A stretch of 64,000 nucleotides of DNA from Oscillospiraceae bacterium (GTDB lineage: Bacteria > Bacillota > Clostridia > Oscillospirales > Oscillospiraceae): positions 62,001 to 126,000 of the forward strand of contig JAFTXW010000002.1 in NCBI GenBank assembly GCA_017461445.1. Direction: 5' to 3'. The notes below the pieces were generated by a model, which did not search any database, was not told the DNA's origin, and saw nothing but the letters and a program-made list of their open reading frames with translations. The position numbers and the translations under genes are program-made. Below, one piece after another: positions 52,665 through 59,552 of the stretch. Positions within the stretch are counted from its first letter, which is position 1, and every line of letters starts with the position of its first letter.

Positions 52665-54413
52665 TTGACCCAACCCCCTAAGTACGCACAGAAATACGCC
52701 GTTGAAAACAACTGCCTGTTCGAAAGTTACCCCGGTAAGAACGGCATTGTAAAGCGGAAACTGTGCAATCTCGCACCGGAAATCGTGTGCGAAATCACCG
52801 TCGATGACGGTGCAGTGACCACCACCTATGTAAGGCTTCGTGGTGTTCATGAAAGCGGACGCACCCTTCCTGATATTGAAATCCCCGCCGCTGACCTGGC
52901 CAGCTTTAACTGGATGGCCGAGCGCTGGGGCATGGATTGCATTCTGGAAGTGGGAAAGACCGTCAAGGACTGCGTCCGCCATGCCATTCAGACTACCGCA
53001 GCGCACGCGGAAAAGAAAACCGTGTTCGCTGTGACCGGATGGAAAAAGATCGGAGAGGAATGGTATTATCTGATGCCCGGAGATGACAACTACACCGTTG
53101 ACCTCCACGGCAAACTGCAAGGCTACGGCATGGAACCAAAATATGATCGCTTCGACATCCAGACCGCAGGGTGTCTCCTTCGGATGATGCCTGTCCCGGC
53201 GGATGTGATGTTCCCGCTGTTGGCATTTACCTTCCTCAGTCCTCTCAATCATTTTCTCAAGGAAGCAGGCTGTGAACCCAAGTTCGTTCTGCTTCTGTCC
53301 GGTAAGACCGGCTCCCGGAAAAGTACATTGGCAGCTCTGATGCTCTCTTTCTTCGGAAAGTTTACCGCATCGGAGCTGCCTTTGTCGTTCCGGGATACAG
53401 TCAACAGCATCCTCCATAACGCATTTGCTTTGAAGGATGTGCTGACCTGCATCGATGATCTCCATCCCAGCAGCCGGATGGAGGAACAGAAGATGAACGG
53501 AACCGCCCAAGCGATCATGCGTGCCTACGGCGACCGCACCGGTAAGGGGCGGCTTCGTTCTGACTCCACGCTAATGGAATCCCGTCCTCCCCAGGGCAAT
53601 GCCATCATCACTGCCGAGTTCGCCCCCGACATTGGTGAGAGCGGCACAGCACGGTACTTCGCTCTGGAATTGAAGGAATCCGATGTGGATCTTCGAAATC
53701 TTACTTCCTATCAGAGAGAAGCTGCCAAAGGAACTTTGCAGCGATGTATGTATGCTTACACCCAGTGGATCAAGGAAACTTTCCTCTGCTCCGAGGAAGC
53801 GAAGCAGGAATGGGTTCGGTTTCTGAATTCTTATTTCCTTTCCTGCCGGGATGAATTCCGCAAAAGTGGCATCCGCTGCCACGGCCGAGTGCCGGAAGCG
53901 GTGGCACATTTGCAGATGGGAATGGATTTCTTTCTGCTGTTTCTGAAAGAAAAGGAAGTGATGGACGAGGAAAGCAATGCTGAAATACAGCAGCGGTTCA
54001 AAGAAATTCTCTACCGCCTTGCCGCACGGCAGGCAGAGAGTATTGATCAGGACAAGCCCACCCACAAGTTTATTCGCAAGCTCTATGCTCTGCTGGAGAG
54101 CAACCAGGCATATGTGGATGACAAGAATAATCCCGGTGAGCTTGGCTTTGGAACCTGCCTTGGGTATCAGGATGATACTTTTCTGTATCTGCACAGTGAA
54201 CTGTGCCACAAGATTGTCCGCAAATTCTGTGAGGAACAGGGCGAAAACTTTTCCTGTACCCATAAGAGTTTGCTGAAAGCCATGGCAGAGGAAGGATTGA
54301 TCCTGCCCGGTAAGGAACAGAATACCCGCCCTTTGCGTGTAGGAAACAAGCAGAAGCGGGTGATCTTTCTGTCCCGGGAAAAGGCGGAACGCATCCGGGA
54401 CGCCGCCTCCTGA
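52665..54413 (+). CDS. DUF927-type P-loop ATPase (IME-2)
   Basis: 582 aa, the same length as the IME-1 copy and very close in sequence. Walker A is SGKTGSRKST (212-221) and Walker B is VLTCIDDLHP. It has the same TTG start at the same distance from GGAGG. Expected role: helicase or replication ATPase of the element. Confidence 0.85.
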   Translation: MTQPPKYAQKYAVENNCLFESYPGKNGIVKRKLCNLAPEIVCEITVDDGAVTTTYVRLRGVHESGRTLPDIEIPAADLASFNWMAERWGMDCILEVGKTVKDCVRHAIQTTAAHAEKKTVFAVTGWKKIGEEWYYLMPGDDNYTVDLHGKLQGYGMEPKYDRFDIQTAGCLLRMMPVPADVMFPLLAFTFLSPLNHFLKEAGCEPKFVLLLSGKTGSRKSTLAALMLSFFGKFTASELPLSFRDTVNSILHNAFALKDVLTCIDDLHPSSRMEEQKMNGTAQAIMRAYGDRTGKGRLRSDSTLMESRPPQGNAIITAEFAPDIGESGTARYFALELKESDVDLRNLTSYQREAAKGTLQRCMYAYTQWIKETFLCSEEAKQEWVRFLNSYFLSCRDEFRKSGIRCHGRVPEAVAHLQMGMDFFLLFLKEKEVMDEESNAEIQQRFKEILYRLAARQAESIDQDKPTHKFIRKLYALLESNQAYVDDKNNPGELGFGTCLGYQDDTFLYLHSELCHKIVRKFCEEQGENFSCTHKSLLKAMAEEGLILPGKEQNTRPLRVGNKQKRVIFLSREKAERIRDAAS

Positions 54414-54790
54414 CAAAAATGTGTCGCAAGTGTCACAGCAGAGGAAAAACGGTTGCGGCAGTAGGATTTTTATAAAAGTCACATCCGTCACAAAGCTGTC
54501 CAGGAAGTGTAACAGCGATACTGTTTTGCTTCTTCTGCGGTACTGGAACAAAATTCAAAAAGTCGTTGCGGCCCTTGGGAAATTCCGTTTTGTAGCTGGA
54601 AATACACATCTGAAACAGTACACACCATCACTGTGAAAAACAGTAAAAGCCGCTGTCGCCCCTGTGTGCCGCTTTTTCATCTGAGGTAGGGTAAGTATCC
54701 CACCCACCTCTGAAAAGCCGGACACAGGGCGAAAATCCGCCGAAAAACAGGGGGTAAACCGCCCTGAAAAACTAGACTGGAGGTGAACAT
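54414..54790 (+). other. Non-coding region after the ATPase gene (IME-2)
   Basis: Conserved with 11883-12240, including GTCACA-type repeats. The palindrome of IME-1 is imperfect here (TAGGATTTTTATAAAAGTC). No gene is seen. Confidence 0.4.
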
Positions 54791-54937
54791 TTGAAAGAAA
54801 ACAGGGATTGGGATTTCTTTCGCAATACGCAAAGGAAAATCGCCTATCATCCTAAATGCCAGCGGTGCAGCCGTAACTGCAAGCAAAGCTGGCGGGTCAA
54901 GACGCTGATCTGCCCACGGTTTCGCAAGGTTAGGTGA
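54791..54937 (+). CDS. 48-aa Cys-rich basic protein, IME-2 only
   Basis: TTG start at 54791 with GGAGGTGAACAT ahead. The product begins MKENRDWDFFRNTQRKIAYH, then PKCQRCSRNCKQSWR and a CPRF tail. The four Cys (C-x2-C-x3-C and one later) suggest a small zinc-binding protein. IME-1 has no equivalent at this spot. It lies directly upstream of oriT and mobC, so a relaxosome or regulatory role is possible. Confidence 0.65.
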   Translation: MKENRDWDFFRNTQRKIAYHPKCQRCSRNCKQSWRVKTLICPRFRKVR

Positions 54938-54960
54938 CCGCAGGAGAAAATACGAATTCT

Positions 54961-55055
54961 GCCCCTGCGGGGGCGGAGATTTTACTCCCTTTAGGGAGTA
55001 GCCAGCATCGCGTTCGGCTAGTCGCCGCCCGCAGAAAATCCGGGCAGAAGCCCGG
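54961..55055 (+). other. oriT candidate of IME-2
   Basis: Same hairpin series as 12311-12403: GCCCCTGCGGGGGC, ACTCCC/GGGAGT, the identical GCATCGCGTTCGGCTAGTCG block, and CCGGGC/GCCCGG. Confidence 0.55.
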
Positions 55056-55092
55056 ACCCACTTCATATTTTAATCAAGATTGGAGGTTTTTA

Positions 55093-55404
55093 ATGAAAAA
55101 CAAGAAACTCAGCATCCGCATTTCCGAAGCGGATTGGCAGCGGTTCCATGACAAGGCGGAACAGGCAGATATGACCCTGACCGAATATATCACGGACTGC
55201 TGTCTCGGAAAGCAGATCGTTGTTATCGATGGTCTGGATGAGGTCATTCGGCAGCAGAAAGCTATCGGACGGAATCTCAACCAGCTCACCACCCTGGCTA
55301 ATATGGGTAAGGTGAAAACTGTATATCTCAAAGAGCTCTCCGATGCGTATGCGCAGGTGAGCTCTTTGCTTTCTGACATCCTCAAAGCAAGGCGGTGGAA
55401 GTAA
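55093..55404 (+). CDS. mobC: MobC-like relaxosome protein (IME-2)
   Basis: The 103-aa product begins MKNKKLSIRISEADWQRFHD and is nearly identical to the IME-1 protein. ATG at 55093 after GGAGGTTTTTA (IME-1 uses GTG). Longer frames upstream cross oriT and are rejected. Its stop shares a base with the relaxase ATG. Confidence 0.9.
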   Translation: MKNKKLSIRISEADWQRFHDKAEQADMTLTEYITDCCLGKQIVVIDGLDEVIRQQKAIGRNLNQLTTLANMGKVKTVYLKELSDAYAQVSSLLSDILKARRWK

Positions 55405-56759
55405 TGGCCATCGTCCATTTCGTAAAAAGCAAACGCACCCAAACCGTGGGCGGTCTCAATGCGGTCATCAACTACTGCTGTAAGGATGCCAAGGTGAACT
55501 ACCATGGCAGGCCGTTGATCTCCGGCATCAACTGTGTGCCGCAATGCGCCTTGCAGGAATTCATGAACACCAAGAGATTGCATCACAGCACCAAGGGACG
55601 GATGTACTACCACATGGTTCAGTCCTTCCGTCCCGATGACCCGGTCACCCCGGAGATGGCACATGAGATTGCCCTGAAGCTGGCGGAGCAGATCCCCGGC
55701 TTTGAAATCGTGGTGGCAACCCATACGGACAGGGATCACATCCATTCCCATTTCGTAATCAACTCCGTAAGCTGCGATACCGGTCTCAAGTACCACAGCA
55801 ATAGAGAGTCCCTGGAAATGCTTTGGAAAGCATCGGACGAGCTGTGTTTGCAGTACGGTCTTTCAGTTGTGAAACCCAAGAAGAAACAGCAGCAGAAGGA
55901 ACGAACCATGTCCGACCGGGAATACCGTGCCTATGCCAAGGGCGATAGCTGGAAGATGAATCTGGAAATCAACATCGACGAGTGCATGACTCTGGCTCGT
56001 GACCGTGAACACTTCATTCGTCTGATGGAGTACAGCGGCTACGAAGTCAAATGGACAGTAGACCGAAAGAATATCACCTACACTACCCCGGACGGTCACA
56101 AGTGCCGGGATAACAAGTTAAATGGAATCAAATATCTTAAGGAGATGATGGAATATGAGTTTAGAATCCGGCAAGAAATCTGCTGCCGAAATGCGGGCAG
56201 CGCAGCGAGAGATGATCTCAAAAGCGGAATCGGTGCAGCCCACCGTCGCCGTCATGGAACCAAACTGGAAAGCGATGATCGAGTCGCAGAAAATGCAAAT
56301 CAAAACCCTGGGCGAAATTCAGGAGTATCTGGACACTCTGACCACGGAGAAGCAGTTGCTGCTGTACATGGATCGGCAGCTGGAGATCCTGCGGCAGGAT
56401 GGGCAAGCCAGCGCGGAAGCGATGGAGCAGTACCGGCAGACGCTGATGCGGGAAGCGCAGAACACCACCAGCACGATGCAGGATACGATGAAGTCGATGG
56501 AGCAACAGGTTGGGAAAATGAACGAGGAATTTGGGAGAGCCATCTTGCAGGAGCAGGAACGGATGAAGAATACTTCGAAGAAGCTGTTCTGGATCTCGAT
56601 GATTCCCAGCTTGATTTTGGTGGTCTGGGAACTGACGCGGCATATCTGGCTGCTGGGCTGACCAATATCATTGATGACCGCCCCATTGAGGACAGCACCA
56701 CGAAGCACTACCGCCCGGAGCGGAAGAAGCACCACGGTCAAACCATGGGCGGTATGTAA
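55404..56759 (+). CDS. mobA: MOBP-type relaxase MobA (IME-2)
   Basis: 451 aa, the same length as the IME-1 relaxase. The metal site is in ATHTDRDHIHSHFVINSV. The region from about residue 255 to 415 is overprinted by another gene (56155-56661) and has diverged more than the rest. The end, TTKHYRPERKKHHGQTMGGM, is conserved. Confidence 0.92.
   Translation: MAIVHFVKSKRTQTVGGLNAVINYCCKDAKVNYHGRPLISGINCVPQCALQEFMNTKRLHHSTKGRMYYHMVQSFRPDDPVTPEMAHEIALKLAEQIPGFEIVVATHTDRDHIHSHFVINSVSCDTGLKYHSNRESLEMLWKASDELCLQYGLSVVKPKKKQQQKERTMSDREYRAYAKGDSWKMNLEINIDECMTLARDREHFIRLMEYSGYEVKWTVDRKNITYTTPDGHKCRDNKLNGIKYLKEMMEYEFRIRQEICCRNAGSAARDDLKSGIGAAHRRRHGTKLESDDRVAENANQNPGRNSGVSGHSDHGEAVAAVHGSAAGDPAAGWASQRGSDGAVPADADAGSAEHHQHDAGYDEVDGATGWENERGIWESHLAGAGTDEEYFEEAVLDLDDSQLDFGGLGTDAAYLAAGLTNIIDDRPIEDSTTKHYRPERKKHHGQTMGGM
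56155..56661 (+). CDS. MobB-like coiled-coil membrane protein embedded in mobA (IME-2)
   Basis: 168 aa, same length and place as the IME-1 copy, with its own AAGGAGATGATGGAAT site. A coiled coil is followed by the membrane anchor ISMIPSLILVVWELTRHIWLLG. Conservation between the two elements is better in this frame than in the mobA frame. Confidence 0.85.
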   Translation: MSLESGKKSAAEMRAAQREMISKAESVQPTVAVMEPNWKAMIESQKMQIKTLGEIQEYLDTLTTEKQLLLYMDRQLEILRQDGQASAEAMEQYRQTLMREAQNTTSTMQDTMKSMEQQVGKMNEEFGRAILQEQERMKNTSKKLFWISMIPSLILVVWELTRHIWLLG

Positions 56760-56773
56760 ACTATATTAACCTA

Positions 56774-56816
56774 GGCGGGGTGCCGGAGAAATCCGACGCC
56801 CCGCCCCATTTTTATT
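56774..56816 (+). terminator. Intrinsic terminator after mobA (IME-2)
   Basis: GGCGGGGTG pairs with CGCCCCGCC (with G-U pairs), with an inner CGGA/TCCG stem, then ATTTTTATTTT. Confidence 0.9.
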
Positions 56817-56833
56817 TTATGGAGGTAATGCCT

Positions 56834-57010
56834 ATGATGTTAATTCCCATTTGGGAAAGAGAAAGAAACCGTTTATTTTATGTGGATAGTATCACAAGTT
56901 TGGGCACCGTCTTTTCGGTGCCTTTGTCAATAGCTTTCCAGAGTGCTTTCGGGTATTGTGTGTGCTGCGAAAATCCGGTCACCGTTCCCGTATCCAGAAA
57001 GGTGCGGTGA
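56834..57010 (+). CDS. Small conserved element ORF (58 aa, IME-2)
   Basis: Counterpart of 14182-14358. GGAGG is spaced 8 nt from this ATG. It contains the hairpin GGCACCG-TCTTTT-CGGTGCC. Function unknown. Confidence 0.5.
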   Translation: MMLIPIWERERNRLFYVDSITSLGTVFSVPLSIAFQSAFGYCVCCENPVTVPVSRKVR

Positions 57011-57012
57011 CG

Positions 57013-57162
57013 ATGGAACCTAAGATTATCATCCACAACGATTTTTGCACGAACGCCAACCAAGAGGACATCCAGATCATCCTTTCTGCGGTCACGGAAC
57101 TGATCACAGAAGCGATCCTCCGCAGCACTGCGGAGGCTGATGACCCGGATGGCGCGGCGTAG
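57013..57162 (+). CDS. Small conserved element protein (49 aa, IME-2)
   Basis: Almost identical to the IME-1 product at 14361-14510 (MEPKIIIHNDFCTNANQED), including the DNA stem CCTCCGCAG/CTGCGGAGG at 57117-57136. It precedes the recombinase by 24 nt. Confidence 0.6.
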   Translation: MEPKIIIHNDFCTNANQEDIQIILSAVTELITEAILRSTAEADDPDGAA

Positions 57163-57186
57163 CCCCGGCAGAGAGGAAGTGACAAC

Positions 57187-58704
57187 TTGGATCGATACTT
57201 AATGTATTTGAGAAAGTCCAGAATGGACACGGACTATGATGAGGTTTCCGTTGAGGAAACCTTGTCCCGGCACCGTCAGATCCTTGATAGGTTCTGCAAG
57301 GACAAGAAACTGAATGTGGTGGAGGTTCTGGAAGAAGTGGTCTCCGGCGAGTCATTGGCGGCACGGCCTCAGATGATGCGCCTGCTGGATTTGGTCAGCA
57401 CCGGCATGTATGCGGGTGTGGTCTGCATGGATATCGAAAGACTTTCCAGAGGTTCCTCCATGGAAGCAGGCTATATTATGCAGATCTTCCAGACCAACTA
57501 CTGCAAGATCATCACCCCCGGTAAGACCTTCGATCTACAAAACGAATCCGATGAGCAGTTCACCGATATGAAATTCATGTTCAGCCGCTATGAGCTGAAA
57601 ACCATCAACAAGCGCCTGGTGCGTGGCAGAAACCAGTCTGCATCCGAAGGTAAGTTCATGGGCTCCATGGCTCCCTACGGATACCGGCCCTACAAACTCT
57701 CCGGTGTGAAAGGCAACAGCCTCCGCATTGAGCCGGAAGAAGCCAAGGTCGTTCAAATGATTTATGATATGTACGGAAAACAGGGCATGGGCTACAATGC
57801 GATAGCCTATGCCCTGAATGATATGCACATCCCTGCCAGAAAAGGGCAATGGAGCCAGACCTCCATCGTGAACATTCTGACCAACGAAGTGTACTTAGGT
57901 AAGATCCGCTGGCGCAGAGAGCCTGTGAAGAAAGTGGTCAAAGATGGCTTCCTTGCAAAGACCCGCATCCTGAACGATGACTACGAATTATACGATGGGA
58001 TGCACGAACCAATCATCACGGAGGAACAGTGGGAACGAGCAAGAGCAGTTCAGGCAAAATATAAAAACACCTCCGTTCACACCCAGAGGGAACTGAAGAA
58101 TCCCTTTGCCGGAATCCTGTTCTGTGAAAAGTGTGGTGCCATTATGAAACGATACCTCCCTCATCCCAAGGAAAGCCCTACTGCGTGGTATCGTTGCCCC
58201 ACCCGAGGATGCGATTGCAAGATGATAAAGTGCGAGGTTGTGGAAAACAGCATCCATGAAGCGATGGAAGATTGGCTGGAGAAATACATTCTCGAAATTG
58301 AAGCTGACCAGCAGCCGAAAGCCGATCCCATTGCCGCCGCATTGGACGCGGTTCGTGGACAACTCGCTCAGCTCCAGCTTCAGCAGGAAAATATCTGCGA
58401 GTATCTGGAGAAGGGTGTGTACACCATAGATATGTTCACCAAGCGCAATGCATCTCTGACCAAAGAGATCAACCAGCTCCAGAGTACGGAAGCAGACCTT
58501 CTCCGCCAGCAGAGTGAGGGCAGTCAGAAAAGGCAGGCAACTGTGCAGATCATTCCCACCACCCAACACATCCTTGAGAATTATCCGATTCTGACTGTCG
58601 CAGAAAAGAACAGACTGTGGAAACTGGTAATGCGGAAAGCCACTGTGTACCGTTCTCCCGAAAATAAACTTTCTATTCAGATTTATCCCAGGCTGCCAAA
58701 ATGA
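57187..58704 (+). CDS. Large serine recombinase of IME-2
   Basis: 505 aa, TTG start, catalytic Ser11 in YLRKSRMD, recombinase domain, zinc ribbon (CEKCGAIMKR ... CPTRGCDCKMIKC) and coiled coil. The differences from the IME-1 enzyme cluster around and after the zinc ribbon (about residues 285-370), the part that contacts att DNA. Confidence 0.93.
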   Translation: MDRYLMYLRKSRMDTDYDEVSVEETLSRHRQILDRFCKDKKLNVVEVLEEVVSGESLAARPQMMRLLDLVSTGMYAGVVCMDIERLSRGSSMEAGYIMQIFQTNYCKIITPGKTFDLQNESDEQFTDMKFMFSRYELKTINKRLVRGRNQSASEGKFMGSMAPYGYRPYKLSGVKGNSLRIEPEEAKVVQMIYDMYGKQGMGYNAIAYALNDMHIPARKGQWSQTSIVNILTNEVYLGKIRWRREPVKKVVKDGFLAKTRILNDDYELYDGMHEPIITEEQWERARAVQAKYKNTSVHTQRELKNPFAGILFCEKCGAIMKRYLPHPKESPTAWYRCPTRGCDCKMIKCEVVENSIHEAMEDWLEKYILEIEADQQPKADPIAAALDAVRGQLAQLQLQQENICEYLEKGVYTIDMFTKRNASLTKEINQLQSTEADLLRQQSEGSQKRQATVQIIPTTQHILENYPILTVAEKNRLWKLVMRKATVYRSPENKLSIQIYPRLPK

Positions 58705-58737
58705 ACAAGCAAAAATTGCCTACCTGCTTGACGCACC

Positions 58738-58766
58738 AGTTACCGTATGATACATTATGTATGCAT
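58738..58766 (+). promoter_or_regulatory. Promoter of the GNAT gene
   Basis: TTGACG (58738-58743), 17 bp, TACATT (58761-58766). Confidence 0.6.
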
Positions 58767-58846
58767 CGGAGGACAGTACACCGTAGTGTAGGGGATCGTA
58801 AGCAATTTGCTTGCAGGCCGCCTGTCAGATGAAGATGTCGAGTGAG

Positions 58847-58889
58847 CTCGGTTGCCGTATTTATGCGGTGACCGGGCATTTTATTTTTT
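58847..58889 (+). terminator. Attenuator in the GNAT leader
   Basis: A 13-bp stem with G-U pairs (58847-58859 and 58864-58876) is followed by TTTTATTTTTT and then directly by the GGGAGG ribosome site. The leader of about 120 nt suggests expression controlled by read-through. Confidence 0.65.
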
Positions 58890-58901
58890 GGGAGGTAGAC
58901 A

Positions 58902-59414
58902 ATGACTGTTACATTAGTTCCCTTGCAGGAGCACGAGAAAGAAACCTTTATCCGAAATATTCAGGTTGCGTTCAAGAAAACTGTGGTAGAACAATTCGGA
59001 CCCTTTGATGAAGAAATCATCCCTCGTGATCATGTAACCCGTTCTTTTGATGCAGATGGTGCCGAAAGCTACAATATCCTCATGGACGGCAAAGTGGTAG
59101 GCGGTACGGTGCTGGCTATCCACCCGGATACAAACCGGAACGAGCTCCAGCTTCTTTTCGTGAATATCGATTGCCACAGCAAAGGTATTGGCTATGCCGC
59201 ATGGCAGGCCATCGAAGCCCTGCACCCGGAAACAGAAATATGGGAAACCTTTACCCCTTATTTTGACCAGCGGAATGTCCACTTCTATATCAACAAATGT
59301 GGATTCCATATGGTTGAATTCTTCTGTAAAGCCCACCCGGAACCAGATATGGACTACACCGAAGAAGCTCCCGGCGGAGATGGCTTCTGCCGGTTTGAGA
59401 AGAAAATGAAATAA
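58902..59414 (+). CDS. GNAT-family N-acetyltransferase (IME-2 cargo)
   Basis: The 170-aa product has the GNAT fold, with the acetyl-CoA motif LLFVNIDCHSKGIGYAAWQAIE and a C-terminal FYINKCGFHMVEFF strand-helix. The acceptor is unknown. It lies between the recombinase and the right end of IME-2 and is absent from IME-1, so it is cargo. A dedicated promoter with an attenuator suggests stress- or drug-dependent expression (inference). GGGAGGTAGACA precedes the ATG. Confidence 0.85.
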   Translation: MTVTLVPLQEHEKETFIRNIQVAFKKTVVEQFGPFDEEIIPRDHVTRSFDADGAESYNILMDGKVVGGTVLAIHPDTNRNELQLLFVNIDCHSKGIGYAAWQAIEALHPETEIWETFTPYFDQRNVHFYINKCGFHMVEFFCKAHPEPDMDYTEEAPGGDGFCRFEKKMK

Positions 59415-59468
59415 TCCCTTGTCAGCAAGTAATACCACAGTTGCATAAGCCAGCAATACCACACTTTT

Positions 59469-59490
59469 TAGAAAAACATCGGTTTTTCTA
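59469..59490. promoter_or_regulatory. Inverted repeat ahead of the TetM-like promoter
   Basis: Perfect arms TAGAAAAAC and GTTTTTCTA around ATCG, identical to 16110-16131. Confidence 0.5.
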
Positions 59491-59546
59491 TCGACGAAAG
59501 CCCTCTCCCATGGTATAATGGTCTGACATTTCCATGAGAGGGGGCT
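59491..59546 (+). promoter_or_regulatory. Promoter and palindrome of the TetM-like gene
   Basis: -35 TCGACG (59491-59496), 17 bp, extended -10 TGGTATAAT (TATAAT 59514-59519). Arms AGCCCTCTCCCATGG (59499-59513) and CCATGAGAGGGGGCT (59532-59546) flank the -10, matching at 13 of 15 positions. A second pair CATGGTAT/ATACCATG links the -10 and the start codon. Confidence 0.65.
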
Positions 59547-59552
59547 GATACC

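Larger units (their letters stand above)
47924..59438. mobile_element. IME-2: second related mobilizable element with extra cargo
   Basis: Same orientation and gene order as IME-1, with matching intergenic elements. Extra parts are a second small paralogue at the left end (47924-48226), a 48-aa Cys protein (54791-54937) and a GNAT gene with its own attenuated promoter (58738-59414). The right end is placed at TACCAC 59433-59438 by analogy with IME-1. The left end is uncertain, as no matching repeat was found before 47924. Confidence 0.65.

Noticed and set aside
5713..59438. Declaring IME-1, the cob locus and IME-2 a single composite transposon
   Set aside because: The two elements have diverged and each has its own recombinase and ends. 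Joint mobility is possible but nothing in the sequence proves it.
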